Assembly: GCF_000513855.1 (NCBI RefSeq) | Contig: NZ_KI911318.1 | Span: forward strand, 634,484 to 698,483 | Direction: 5' to 3' | Length of the DNA: 64,000 nucleotides | From: Desulfurococcus amylolyticus Z-533 | Lineage (GTDB): Archaea > Thermoproteota > Thermoprotei_A > Sulfolobales > Desulfurococcaceae | Shown here: in pieces, positions 25,137-35,200 of the stretch | Layout of the letters: each line of letters opens with the position of its first letter | Position numbering within the stretch: position 1 is the stretch's first letter | Position numbers and translations under genes: made by a program | Notes under the pieces: model-generated | The model's database searches: none | What the model was told of the DNA's origin: nothing | What the model saw: the letters and a program-made list of their open reading frames with translations, nothing else

Positions 25137-26048
25137 TTGATCGAGGTTAAAAACGTATCGAAATCTTTTGGAAAGGCGAGGGTTCTTTCTGATGTCTCAT
25201 TCAATGTTGGTAACGGCGAGGTAGTGGGTTACGTTGGCTTGAACGGTTCTGGTAAGACAACTACTATAAGGATAATAGTAGGTGTCTTAAACCCAGATAG
25301 CGGCGATGTGATCGTGGATGGATACAGTGTGCTCAGAGATAAGAGGAGGGCTTCAGAGAGGGTTGGGTGGGTTCCCGAGCTACCAATCTTTGAGACAGAG
25401 TTTAAGGCGCTGGACTACTTCGTTTACCTGGCAGGCTACCATGGCTTAAGCAGAAGCGAGGCCGTTAAACTAGGTAAAGAGCTACTTGGTAGGATGGGGC
25501 TGGAGGATGCTATGAATAAGAGACTCTCAGAGTACTCGCAGGGGATGAAGAAGAGGTTTGCGCTGGCTGTATCGTTGATAAGTAATCCGCCCAACATAGT
25601 ATTCGATGAGGTGTTAAATGGCCTGGATCCACAGGGGATAGCCTTCTTCAGAGAGCTTACACATGAGTTCAAGAGGGAGAATAAAGCTGTATTATTCTCC
25701 TCGCATATACTGAAGGAGGTTGAACAGTTAGCCGATAAAGTAGTGTTTATACATAAGGGTAGGATAATAGGCATATACACAGTAGAGGAGATAACCAGGC
25801 TCGCGAAGCCAAGCTTGAAGATAAGGGTTTCAAGCAATCTTGAGGAAGCGGTCAAGATACTGAGCAACTATGGTGAAGTAGTAGCCGGAGACATGGAGGT
25901 AACTATTAAAATAAACCATGGAGTTAGCCCGGAGGAAATAGTGGGCGAGCTCGTAAAGAGAAACATCGGAGTCAAGGAGTTCAGAAGCGAGGAAAGGGAT
26001 CTCGAAACATTCTTCTTCGAGTTAATAAAGGAGGCTGAGAAACAGTGA
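25137..26048 (+). CDS. ABC transporter ATP-binding protein (ABC-2 exporter type)
   Basis: A 303-residue ATPase of the NatA/CcmA-like exporter class. It has Walker A GLNGSGKTTTI (about 37-47), the Q-loop region WVPELPIFE (Q replaced by E), signature EYSQGMKKRFALA, Walker B PNIVFDEVLNGLD and H-loop VLFSSHILKEV. A C-terminal regulatory extension of about 80 residues follows. The start is TTG at 25137, within reach of the TATA box at 25093. It overlaps the permease gene by 4 bp, so the two form one operon. Substrate unknown. Confidence 0.9.
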   Translation: MIEVKNVSKSFGKARVLSDVSFNVGNGEVVGYVGLNGSGKTTTIRIIVGVLNPDSGDVIVDGYSVLRDKRRASERVGWVPELPIFETEFKALDYFVYLAGYHGLSRSEAVKLGKELLGRMGLEDAMNKRLSEYSQGMKKRFALAVSLISNPPNIVFDEVLNGLDPQGIAFFRELTHEFKRENKAVLFSSHILKEVEQLADKVVFIHKGRIIGIYTVEEITRLAKPSLKIRVSSNLEEAVKILSNYGEVVAGDMEVTIKINHGVSPEEIVGELVKRNIGVKEFRSEERDLETFFFELIKEAEKQ

Positions 26049-27622
26049 AACCCTTTATCTACGACTTCAAGAGAGCACTATTCAGAAAGGCAACCATGGT
26101 GACACTAGTCTTATTCCTAGTTGCTGGGTTAGGGTTAACATATATCTCAGCACAACAGATGATAACAGGGAGTCTAAACCTCCTTTATAATGGAGTAGTG
26201 CTCTTTAGACTAGACACGATGGGTCGGAAACTCGAAGTGATCGGCGGGGTATATGATAACGAACTCAACCCAGCCAATATAGAGCTGTCGCTCAGCCTAT
26301 CCACTATATCCGGATATAGTTCAGACTGGAAGACTATAGACCTTGGAAGATATCAGTTAACAGGGGAGACTAGACTAGAGATCCCAATCCCAGGCGAGAT
26401 AGTAGAAACACCTGAACCAGGTATGAAAGCTGCTCTCAGAGCAGTGATTACCAGGGTAAGGGTTGGAACCCTGGATATATCACACCTAAATGAACCCTTA
26501 CCTACTTTATTTCTAGACAACGTCGTAAATAATACCCCAGTATATGGAGGCTGTATATTCCTAGGCCATAAGGGTTCACACATATCGATAGACTCCCATA
26601 TTAATGTATGCATGAATATAGCTTCAGCCAGGGATAGGCTCTACCTCATAATGGGTTTCCCACAGCTACCGGTTAAGCCGTTACAGGTATACTATAATAT
26701 ATCAGTAGCCGAACTTGTATCACTCACCTCATCAATAAACGTTGGAATTGTTAACTTGACGGGCATGAAGTACCTAGGCGATATAAGCGATGACATGAGG
26801 ATATATGTGTTCCCGATAGAACTGGGAGATGTCTCCAGGCATCAGTTCCTAAACGTCTCCTGGGCAGTGGTGACAAGCAATGGCGAGATTCGAGGGGGAA
26901 GCGGTAATATAATCGTAAATATGGGGGAGACTGCAAGAGGTGTCATAACAAGCTACATAGGTAGTACAGGTTTATCCCTCTTCGCCCTCTTATTCCCCGT
27001 TGTAATGCTCTACCTAGGCTACGTCTTAATAGCTAAGCCGAAGAGCCAGGGCGCTTTGGAGTTCATTCTTGCGAGGCCTATTACAAGAGCAGACCTATAC
27101 ATGACCCGATACATTGCAGGTATACTGGTAGCCTTAACTGCACCACTTTTATTCATCACAACGCTGTATGCTGGGGTATACGTGGTTATGCGGGTATTGC
27201 TTAGCCCGCAGGACATGCTGTTATTCTACCTGGGTATAGCTGGATCCCTGGTGGCCTTCTATACTTTATGCTACTATATAGCTGTAGAGTTCAAGGGCAC
27301 CTCATACCTAGCCCTCGCAATAACATTATACTTGTTCTTCCTAATAGGGCTTCAGATAGTAGGCATGATACTGGCATTCACAATAGGGCATACAACAAGC
27401 ATAGATGAGATAATAAAGACCCAGTATAAGCTGTACTACTTTAGCCCGTTTGGATTCACAAACCTGGTTTCAGCACTAATACAATACAATTACAGGGTGC
27501 TAGGGGAAATAGTTCTAGAGGTAGTTAAGCCAGAATACATTGTAGCAGCTTTCGCCGCCTGGACGCTAATACCGTTTATAGCCGGGTTACTCAGGTTCAA
27601 AGTGAAGAATCTATCTAGCTAA
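26045..27622 (+). CDS. ABC-2 type transporter permease
   Basis: A 525-residue membrane protein, partner of the preceding ATPase. A single N-terminal helix (about 15-35) is followed by a roughly 260-residue extracellular domain with N-glycosylation sequons. A six-helix membrane core occupies about residues 300-520 (SLFALLFPVVMLYLGYVLIA, then the RPITRADLYMTRYIAG motif typical of ABC-2 subfamily permeases). No other transport gene is adjacent, so the pair should act as a homodimeric exporter. Substrate cannot be inferred. Confidence 0.85.
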   Translation: MKPFIYDFKRALFRKATMVTLVLFLVAGLGLTYISAQQMITGSLNLLYNGVVLFRLDTMGRKLEVIGGVYDNELNPANIELSLSLSTISGYSSDWKTIDLGRYQLTGETRLEIPIPGEIVETPEPGMKAALRAVITRVRVGTLDISHLNEPLPTLFLDNVVNNTPVYGGCIFLGHKGSHISIDSHINVCMNIASARDRLYLIMGFPQLPVKPLQVYYNISVAELVSLTSSINVGIVNLTGMKYLGDISDDMRIYVFPIELGDVSRHQFLNVSWAVVTSNGEIRGGSGNIIVNMGETARGVITSYIGSTGLSLFALLFPVVMLYLGYVLIAKPKSQGALEFILARPITRADLYMTRYIAGILVALTAPLLFITTLYAGVYVVMRVLLSPQDMLLFYLGIAGSLVAFYTLCYYIAVEFKGTSYLALAITLYLFFLIGLQIVGMILAFTIGHTTSIDEIIKTQYKLYYFSPFGFTNLVSALIQYNYRVLGEIVLEVVKPEYIVAAFAAWTLIPFIAGLLRFKVKNLSS

Positions 27623-27817
27623 TTCCACGCATATATCACAATTTTTTAAAAAAGCGAGAATACCCAGAGGTTGATTTTTTATTATTCACAGCTATATAAA
27701 AACAGTTCATGACGGCGGGCAACCACAGGTGCAAGCCTCCACAAGCTCTAATCGAGTAAGACTCCTGTAGCTCATTGAAGTGGTTATTTAAAATAGTTGT
27801 CTGATATCGAAAAGGGT

Positions 27818-28060
27818 TTAACCTCCGCTGAAAGCCTTGATAACTACTACCTCATGTATTCTGCATACATCCTCCTCCGGTTTCACGGGGTTCCCGATGT
27901 CTGTTAGTATTACAAGGTTTTCTAGGTTAACCGGTAGCTTGAGCTCTCTGATCACCTTGTCAACTACTGCATAGATGGGTCTGCATTCCTCGAGCTCTAT
28001 GCACTGTCTTTTCTTGTCTCCTCTTGTTAGACTACTGCTTAACTCTATACAGAACTCCAT
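27818..28060 (-). CDS. Small ubiquitin-fold protein (MoaD/ThiS/SAMP-like) ending in Gly-Gly
   Basis: An 80-residue protein with the beta-grasp pattern: N-terminal beta strands, a central helix VVDKVIRELKL, LVILTDIGNPVKPEEDV and a final strand VVVIKAFSGG ending in the Gly-Gly tail that is adenylated and thiolated in MoaD, ThiS, TtuB and SAMPs. It lies 3 bp after a truncated aldehyde:ferredoxin oxidoreductase gene. MoaD-like genes often accompany AOR genes in archaea, where the tungsten cofactor dithiolene sulfur comes from such a carrier. It could alternatively serve tRNA thiolation, since a TtuA/NcsA-type gene is 1.7 kb away. Confidence 0.7.
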   Translation of the reverse strand: MEFCIELSSSLTRGDKKRQCIELEECRPIYAVVDKVIRELKLPVNLENLVILTDIGNPVKPEEDVCRIHEVVVIKAFSGG

Positions 28061-28063
28061 GGT

Positions 28064-28819
28064 CTACCTTTCGATCCTTTCCCTAAGCTCTCTAGCTACC
28101 TCGACGGCACCATATAGTTTTAGCCTTCTCAGGGTTTCCTCAGTAGGTATCCCGTATTCATCCCATCCAAGTCCATTATAGTATTCAGCAAGCTTGCTTC
28201 TGACATCCGATGGGTCTACTCTAGCTCCCTTATATGGCCCAGAGGGTAGTGGCTCGTAGAATCTCGGGGGGTTGTCGTCATGTATTCTTGGATCCCACGT
28301 GGCATCAGGGCCTCCCAGCAGTAATAGCATCCTTTGGAGTGAGAGTACTCTAGGAGCTATCTCACCATAGAACTCCTCCCTAGTTATATTCCACCCGGTT
28401 ACAGTATTAAGGTATTTAATCATAGTGGAGTCATCGACTGCTGTGAACATGCATACTACGCCGCTATCTAGGAAGATGCTCCATGCTTCAGAGCTATCGT
28501 TATCTACTGGGAGACCAGCTACTGATGTATGGTCTCCTCCCTGCACAGAGCCCGCGTAAGCTATTGGCTGGGGGTAGTCTTTCCCACTTCTAATCCCATG
28601 CGCGCCTACACCTACTCCTTTCACCTGTACAGTATATCTAAGTAGCTCACCTGGATCAAGGTTCTTCAATCCAGCTATTTTAAGCGCAGCCCTATATGCC
28701 CCCTCTGCAAGTATGCTTCCCATGCCCCTTCTATATACTATATCCTCCAGCAGCCTCTTTAACGAGTTGAAGTCCCCCCATTTAAGCTCATAGCCTATGT
28801 CCTCTCTTGTTAAATATCC
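28064..28819 (-). pseudogene. C-terminal fragment of a tungsten aldehyde:ferredoxin oxidoreductase
   Basis: The visible ATG gives 219 residues, but the frame is open and homologous further upstream to 28819 (LTREDIGYELKWGDFNSLKR, then LLEDIVYRRG), where stops appear. This corresponds to roughly the last 40% of an AOR (usually about 600 residues): the KWGD helix, GSILAEGAYRAALKIAG and later domain 3. The N-terminal tungstopterin domain and most cofactor and Fe-S ligands are absent. Just upstream lie a hairpin repeat copy (28947-28984) and no other coding sequence, suggesting deletion at an element-associated breakpoint. The MoaD-like gene 3 bp downstream is intact. Confidence 0.75.
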
Positions 28820-28946
28820 TTATGTTTATAGGTTTGGTGCTTGCATTATAGCTGGATGATGGGGGTTGCAACCAAGCATTGGGAGGAGGATCTCTGATCA
28901 TCCCAAGTGCCCCGCAGATAACGTAAACCCTGAATAGATGCAGGGA

Positions 28947-28984
28947 ACAGTAAGCCACCCTCTCAGGGCGGAGAGGAGGCCGGA
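28947..28984 (+). repeat. Dispersed IS-end-like hairpin repeat (copy 2)
   Basis: The core AAGCCACCCTCTCAGGGCGG plus AGAGGAGGCCGG aligns with the 57183 copy. The inner stem CCCTCTCAGGG is retained. It lies between the 5' breakpoint of the AOR fragment and the 3' end of the phosphoesterase gene. Confidence 0.55.
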
Positions 28985-28992
28985 CGGATTTA

Positions 28993-29661
28993 TTAAATCC
29001 TCTTAATGCTTACACCGGTTACACTGCCCCCTGATATAGTGATTAACGCGTAATATCCATGCATGAATGGACCTGGGTGAACTATCACTGTGCCACCGCT
29101 CCTAATCCATCCGGAGTGCTCGTGAATGTGGCCTGTTATCCAAAGTAAGGGCTGTCTGGCTGTCATGAATTCCCTGAATACCTTCGAGCCTATGTGCATG
29201 TTGCTTACTTCATCAAAGAAGCCGTTCACGGGTTGATGAGTGATCATTATGAGCCTGCCCGGATCAATACCACTGACCCTCCCTATTAAATCATTAAAGT
29301 CGTCCTCGCTGTACTCGATGAATGTGTTAAACGGTGATACACCCCCACCCCCTATCCCATAGAAGATGTATCCCTCTACTTCAACTGGCTTACCATGGAT
29401 GTTTAGAATATTGTTTGACGTATCCAGGGAGCCAGTTAGCCGGGGGTCATCGCAGTTGCCTGGGATGAATAGAATCGGTGATCCCACTGCCTCATGTAGC
29501 TTCTCCAGTATCTTGATAGCTATGTTAGCCGGCTTAAAGTATGTTATGTCGCCTGCTACAATTGTGAGCCCAACTCCGCCGGCCTCCTCAACAAGTTTGG
29601 CGAGAGCCTTAAACCTCTGGGTCCTCTCATGTATGTCAGAGAGTGCTAGGATGCTCAGCAT
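28993..29661 (-). CDS. Calcineurin-like metallophosphoesterase
   Basis: A 222-residue member with the full set of dimetal ligands: LALSDIHE (D-x-H), TIVAGDITYFKP (G-D), FIPGNCDDP (G-N-x-D), MITHQPVNGF (H) and WITGHIHEHSG (GH-x-H). YfcE/archaeal phosphodiesterase-like proteins of this size hydrolyse varied phosphodiesters; no substrate is indicated. A single gene, divergent from the tRNA thiolase gene across 80 bp. Confidence 0.87.
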   Translation of the reverse strand: MLSILALSDIHERTQRFKALAKLVEEAGGVGLTIVAGDITYFKPANIAIKILEKLHEAVGSPILFIPGNCDDPRLTGSLDTSNNILNIHGKPVEVEGYIFYGIGGGGVSPFNTFIEYSEDDFNDLIGRVSGIDPGRLIMITHQPVNGFFDEVSNMHIGSKVFREFMTARQPLLWITGHIHEHSGWIRSGGTVIVHPGPFMHGYYALITISGGSVTGVSIKRI

Positions 29662-29741
29662 GATACTTCACCATGGGTGCTGAATAAATATAATCAAGCC
29701 AGGGATTAATCAATATGGACTATGGTTAGGGGAGTTGAGAC

Positions 29742-30761
29742 ATGGCTAACTGCAGTATATGTGGGCGTCCAGCAATATATGTGAACCCCGTTAATAATAA
29801 GGCTTACTGCAAAAACCACTTCATCGAGTACTTTGAGAAGAAGGTTAAGAAGACCATTAGGAAATACCGTATGCTGGGTAAAAACGAGCATATAATAGTG
29901 GCTGTGAGCGGTGGGAAAGACTCAATAGCCCTCCTACACGTACTCCACAAGTTATCGAGGAAGATGCCCGGCTGGCGTGTCACAGCTGTACTTGTAGATG
30001 AGGGTATAAAGGGGTATAGGGAGAAGACTGTGGAGAACCTTGTTGCATATGCCGCGAAGAACAAGGTTGACTACCATATAGTATCCTTTAAGGAGTATAT
30101 TGGTGCATCACTTGATGAAATAGTTGAGAAAGGGAGAGCAAGAGGTCTCCCATACCTCCCCTGTAGCTACTGCGGGGTTTTCCGCAGATACGTCCTCAAT
30201 AAGGCTGCTAGAAGACTAGGTGGGACGGTTATAGCTACAGCCCACAACCTCGACGATGTTATTCAAACATTCTTAATGAATATTGTCTCGAACAGTGTTG
30301 ATAAAATATATAAGCTAACACCGGTTATAAGCGATGAAGAAGGGGGCTTCATTAAGAGGATAAAGCCGTTCTACACTGTCCTTGAGAAGGAGTCAGCCCT
30401 CTACGCATTGCTGAATGGATTAATAGAGCCTGAGTATGTTCAGTGCCCGTATGCGGAGTATAATATCAGGTTCACTATCAGGAAGTTAATAAACGAGCTC
30501 GAGGATAAGCATCCAGGCGTAAAGTACGGGCTACTCAACAGCCTCATATCCCTCACGCAGGAAAAGCAAACCAGGGACACCGTGAACAAGAAGCAAGTAT
30601 GCAAGATATGCGGAGAACCCTCCTCACATCCAGTATGTAGAGCCTGCCTCTACAGGTACGAGCTCGGCTTAACGACTAGTGAGGAAGCAGACAGGATAAC
30701 CGAGTTAATCAGGGAAAACCCAGTGTTAAAGAAGTACGTATATCTAAAACAGTCTTCCTAA
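29742..30761 (+). CDS. tRNA 2-thiolation enzyme of the TtuA/NcsA (TIGR00269) family
   Basis: A 339-residue protein flanked by two zinc fingers: N-terminal CSICGRPAIY with YCKNHF, and C-terminal CKICGEPSSHPVCRACLYRY (about 287-306). The PP-loop IIVAVSGGKDSIALLHVLHK activates the target uridine. The PCSYCGVFRR motif (about 133-142) and CPYAEY supply cysteines for the Fe-S cluster of the TtcA/TtuA family, and TAHNLDDVIQT is also conserved. It thiolates tRNA uridine (U54 by TtuA, or U34 by NcsA/Ncs6), stabilising tRNA at high temperature. Sulfur comes from a ubiquitin-like carrier; the MoaD-like protein at 27818 is a local candidate. Confidence 0.9.
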   Translation: MANCSICGRPAIYVNPVNNKAYCKNHFIEYFEKKVKKTIRKYRMLGKNEHIIVAVSGGKDSIALLHVLHKLSRKMPGWRVTAVLVDEGIKGYREKTVENLVAYAAKNKVDYHIVSFKEYIGASLDEIVEKGRARGLPYLPCSYCGVFRRYVLNKAARRLGGTVIATAHNLDDVIQTFLMNIVSNSVDKIYKLTPVISDEEGGFIKRIKPFYTVLEKESALYALLNGLIEPEYVQCPYAEYNIRFTIRKLINELEDKHPGVKYGLLNSLISLTQEKQTRDTVNKKQVCKICGEPSSHPVCRACLYRYELGLTTSEEADRITELIRENPVLKKYVYLKQSS

Positions 30762-30898
30762 CCGGTCAACTCAGAACCACCATATTCAGCTATCCAGGCA
30801 TTCCTGTAGACCGGGTCTATGAACATGTATTCCCTGCCCTCTATGAGGATGTATGGATATCTGCGGTGTTCAAGAATACTTTGAGAATAGATGTCTCA
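30758..30898 (-). pseudogene. Coding-like relic without a start codon
   Basis: A minus-strand frame reads YPYILIEGREYMFIDPVYRN then AWIAEYGGSELTG and ends at a TAG overlapping the preceding gene's stop. The frame is open back to 30898, but I see no ATG/GTG/TTG start before the upstream stop other than an internal ATG. The composition looks protein-coding; the family is not recognised. Probably a 3' remnant, possibly a tiny gene. Confidence 0.3.
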
Positions 30899-30913
30899 CC
30901 GATCCTTCTAATT

Positions 30914-30948
30914 GTTACATCCATATGACTTAGTTACATGGATGTAAC
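30914..30948. repeat. 11-bp perfect inverted repeat with a 13-nt spacer
   Basis: GTTACATCCAT (30914-30924) is mirrored by ATGGATGTAAC (30938-30948). A second small inverted repeat, GTTGAA-TACT-TTCAAC, follows at 30964-30979. Both lie between convergent genes, so they could be a bidirectional terminator hairpin or a regulator site. Confidence 0.55.
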
Positions 30949-31051
30949 CTAACAAATATCACTGTTGAATACTTTCAACGGTATTTAGCTATACACTTAA
31001 ACAATGATTAATCTAATACATGAAAAACACGGAGTGGTCAATGTACACGGG

Positions 31052-32278
31052 CTACTCGTATCTCAATGCTACTGCAGGCGGTATCTTCATAGCGCGGTAA
31101 GCTGGGAATATTGATCCAAGTATGCCTGTTAATATGGTTAGCAATATTGTTTCAGCCATAAGCTCTACGGTTATCTTTGGTGAAGCCTGTATGCTCATGG
31201 TGAAGGCTTCCCCGCTTGATATAACTAGCCCGTGAGTTGATAGGAGATGCGCACCGATAAAACCTACTAGTACACCTATGGCACACCCGATAATACTCAT
31301 CGTGACACCCTCCATTATTATCAGGGCAAGTACCTGGGTATCCTTGAATCCAATGGCCTTCATAACACCTATCTCTCTTGTACGCTCCACGACGCTGGTT
31401 ATCATTGTTGAAGCAGTTCCAGCTACAGCTACAGCGAATGCCGATAGGGTGGCTGCGAAGGTTATAAAGTTGACTGCTGAGACAATGCTTGAGGCTATCC
31501 TAGCTATGGCTAGGAAGGAGATCACGTCGAGGTTGCCACCGTACATGCTTCTTATCCTGTTCGATACCTCGTCGACTATATTTGGTGATTCAGCGAGTAG
31601 AAGGATACCGCTCCAGTCTTTTACGCCAAGCATTTTCTCAACTGTATTCATGGGCACGAAGATTGTTTGATCAGGGTTTAGAAAGGCTGCACCCCCATAT
31701 TTATCTAGTACACCGGATACAACGACACTGAGCCTTTTAACCTCTACTTTACCACCTGTCTTGACCTGGTAGACCGTGACTGAGACCACATCACCTACAC
31801 TGTACTCTGGCTCACCGTTATCACTGTAAGCTATCTTATAACCCACCAGTGCTCTACCGAGATCGCTTTCGGAGGGAGTTCTACCCTCTTTAACTGTGAG
31901 GCTGGTTAAAGCTTTCAGTAGGAAATCCGGGTTCACCCCATAGATGAAGACGGTTTTCTTCTCGCCTCCAATATACATTTCGCCCTGTGTCGAATAGAAT
32001 GGCGATGCATCGACCACTCCTTCTATGTTTTTAAGCGTATCCAAGTCATCCTGTGTAAGCTTGTAATCCCTGCTTGGTGTTACAACTATGAGGTTTTGCC
32101 CGAGTCCCATGATACTGTTGACTATGAAATCACCGTAGCCCGAAGTGACGCCTCCTATGGTCATCAAAGCCATGGGACCTATGGCTATTCCTATGATTGT
32201 TAAAACCGCCCTGAGTTTCTTCTCCGAGAGCGTCCTGATGCTGAGCTTTAATATATCGCTAACCAGCATTTTCACCAA
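31052..32278 (-). CDS. MacB/FtsX-type ABC transporter permease
   Basis: A 408-residue permease of the type VII ABC (MacB/LolE) family. The N-terminal helix follows LSEKKLRAVLTIIGIAIGPM. A large extracellular MacB-like domain occupies about 45-270. Three C-terminal helices include VERTREIGVMKAIGFKDTQV, the conserved intracellular coupling motif, and the ending IPPAVALRYE. It is the third gene of a unit with an ATPase (35863-36588) and a giant secreted protein (32259-35840), overlapping the latter by 20 bp. Such pumps move substrates by mechanotransmission across the membrane; the substrate here is unknown. Confidence 0.9.
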   Translation of the reverse strand: MVKMLVSDILKLSIRTLSEKKLRAVLTIIGIAIGPMALMTIGGVTSGYGDFIVNSIMGLGQNLIVVTPSRDYKLTQDDLDTLKNIEGVVDASPFYSTQGEMYIGGEKKTVFIYGVNPDFLLKALTSLTVKEGRTPSESDLGRALVGYKIAYSDNGEPEYSVGDVVSVTVYQVKTGGKVEVKRLSVVVSGVLDKYGGAAFLNPDQTIFVPMNTVEKMLGVKDWSGILLLAESPNIVDEVSNRIRSMYGGNLDVISFLAIARIASSIVSAVNFITFAATLSAFAVAVAGTASTMITSVVERTREIGVMKAIGFKDTQVLALIIMEGVTMSIIGCAIGVLVGFIGAHLLSTHGLVISSGEAFTMSIQASPKITVELMAETILLTILTGILGSIFPAYRAMKIPPAVALRYE

Positions 32279-35200
32279 CCGTGATCCTGTGTCTGCTTAT
32301 ATACCTATATAGCAGGTAAAACACGGCGACAAGGAATAGCGCCACAACTAATATCACAGCTAGGTAGTATCCTTCAATACCGCTGGACTGTGGCATCGTC
32401 GTGGTTTGCTGATGCACTAATTGCACCGGTATATCATAGCGGAGTGTATACAATGTATTGTACTCGTCCTTGAACTCTATGATCAAGCTACAGTTATCCA
32501 GGTACCTGGATGAGTATAGGTCTACTCTGAAGGGTGTCTGTGATGATGGATCTATGTCTCCTATAAACATATAGCCGGATGCATCCCCATAGAATACTTT
32601 CACGTACACGCTTCTAGCTTGTGCGAGACCAGTGTTGAGTATTATCCCATTAACACTGAGTTTCCCAGCATTATCATAGTATCTTGCACTAGTATCCTCG
32701 ACTAGCTCAAGGTTTATGAATGGCCTTATAATGGCTGAGAGCGTGGTATTGATGGACCCAATGTAGCCATATACGTCGCGGTATATTAATGAGACAGTGA
32801 ACACGGCTGATGAAGGAGAGGCTGTGACTCCTCCCCCGATGCTTATTGAGACAGGGTTGTATATAAGCTCGTATCTGATTTTGACACTCGAGTTACCGGG
32901 TATCATGTCAACGTATTTAACAGCTCCCTGTGGTATCGCATTGTTTGATGCAGGTATTAACGCGATGTATACATTGTAAACTGGTGAATCATACTCGTTG
33001 ACCACGTCTATATCCAGTATGCCGGATCCATTCGCGAAGTATACGATTGGAGAAGCCGGGTGTACGGTGAGTAATGGAGGCTGGTACTGTATCTGCATGG
33101 CTAGCGTTGAGTTCACGCTGTAAACGTATCCCCAGTGATCAGTGAATGAAAGCGTGAAAGGCACCTCGTATAAACCGGCTGAGGCATTTAATATATTGAG
33201 CCTGGCAATGAAAACCATCAGATCTCCCCTCTGGACACTGGCCGGTTGCTGAGCCTGCGTAGCTTGCAACATTTGAAGGATCCCGGATAAGTCTGGAACC
33301 CCTTCCTGTAGGATCTGCTGGAGCTGCTGACTCGGTATAATACTGCTAGGTGTTACAGTGGCTTCCCGTGAACCCGTTAATGCATCACTGAGTCCCTGGG
33401 GCAGGTATAGTGTTAGAACTGGGTTTGAGATAGAGGGGAATCCATTGTTCCTCACCACAACCATGTAGCTGACCCCTCTCCCGCCCTCCGTGGGTGCTCC
33501 GCCAACCCATCCAGCTTTTACAACCTCCACAGTGTTTTCCAAGCTACTGATGGTGAATAATAATGGTTCCCTAATACTCCTCCTGAATCCCCCGCCAACA
33601 TACTGCACGTAGTAGTCGATGTTGAGGTATCCCATATACTGACCCGGCTTACTACACTTTACATCAATAGTGTAACTTATGCCCACAGATTGAAGACTGT
33701 TAACTGGTCCAGGTATATACGTAGTATTATTCACGCCCTCATGAAGCGACATGCATAAGGGTGGCTCGATAGAAACCCATAGAGAGTATACAGGGTATGG
33801 CTCCAGATTGGCTAATTGTACCGTGAACACAGCCCCCCTCTCACCTGGATAAACAGGGTTGTTACCGGCCCATGATGAAGAGGCGACCCTCACGCCTTCC
33901 CCAGCTCCATACTCCGGTAGTAGTAGGCTGAAGCTGAGTGACTCATTAAAGTATATCCCTGTATTAAACGCGTTGACACGGTATCTAGCTGTTACATTAA
34001 AGTACTTCACACCCGGTGTAGCACTCGATAGATCCAGGTAAAATACTGCCTGGCACGTGGAGCCCGGTGGCAGAGTGGTTGCACAAGTAGTGTTCCTTGT
34101 AAGGGGTGTGACATCGCTCGGGGTAGTTATCTCCAGCTCTAGGCTTGAAACCTGGTATATCCCGGTATTGGTTACCTTGATGGTTAAACCGGCTCTCGGG
34201 TTGCCTGGATATATATACGTCGGCGTTCCATCGCCCCAGAAATAATCTGTTAACTCTAATATAGGCCTCCACCCTAAGAGCTCCCCAGGATCAGAAACCC
34301 TTACCCCGATAGTGAACGCCAACTCGACGTACTTTGTTGAGCCATCGTTATTCACTAAGAAGCCTCTTAGAGTCATATATGCCTCGTAGGTTCCCGGGGA
34401 GGTATCGAGAGCGATATCTATGCCTGTGAAAACTATTTCTGTGAGCGAGTACTGGTTCACAACAATATTTCTCGCCACTAGTTCACCGGGTCTAAACACC
34501 ATTGGAAGCCTGAGCACAACATCGCCGTCTCTAATGCTGAACCCCCCATTGTTCAACAGCGTTACTGTGATGCCTAAGCCGGTGGCACCTGGGTACGCGG
34601 TTGAAGTAGACCATGTTGCATTAACGATCCTTACATTTAGTTCCGGAGAGGTTTCCAACGGTATCACCAGTCTCATGGAATACGATGCCGGATACCATGA
34701 TTGATCCCTATTAACCATGCAGTTGAGCTCGATGTATGCTTCAACAACACCAGTGTCTTCCGCGATATTCAACCCCGTGATTCTTAATTCAAGGGTGTCC
34801 ATGTATGAGAGCGCTTGTGAAACCTCTTGTATAATGGTTCTACTCCCATTCCCTGTGAATGCGCCATTCAGTTCCGTGGTAAGGTATAATATCCTCACCG
34901 TGTTCGGCTCGAGGGATTGGATAATGAATCTTATACCTGTACTGTTTAAGCCGGGTAATGGGTACTGTGCTGTAAGCGAGTAATCTAGAACCCTGATATC
35001 TAAGGGTGGAGTTGACCCTACGGTGATTTGAAAGACTAATTCTCCATCATCCCTATACGTTACCCCGTCGCTAGTTGATAACTCGGCTGAGACATGAATA
35101 CTGACAGTGTAAGAACCCGGCTGTGTATATGGTTTAATCTGTATGTTATTGAATAATACGGAGGCCGATTCGCCTGGATCAACGCTCCCGGTGTAAGAGG

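Noticed and set aside
27690-27800. GC-richer stretch after a TATATAAAAAC box, possibly an ncRNA
   Set aside because: A TATA box and some short pairing exist, but no known RNA fold (tRNA, C/D, SRP, RNase P) fits, and the minus strand also reads as a short coding-like frame. Too weak to list.
34720-34983. Plus-strand open frames inside the giant extracellular gene
   Set aside because: They lie entirely within a long gene with clear domains on the other strand and have typical antisense-shadow composition.
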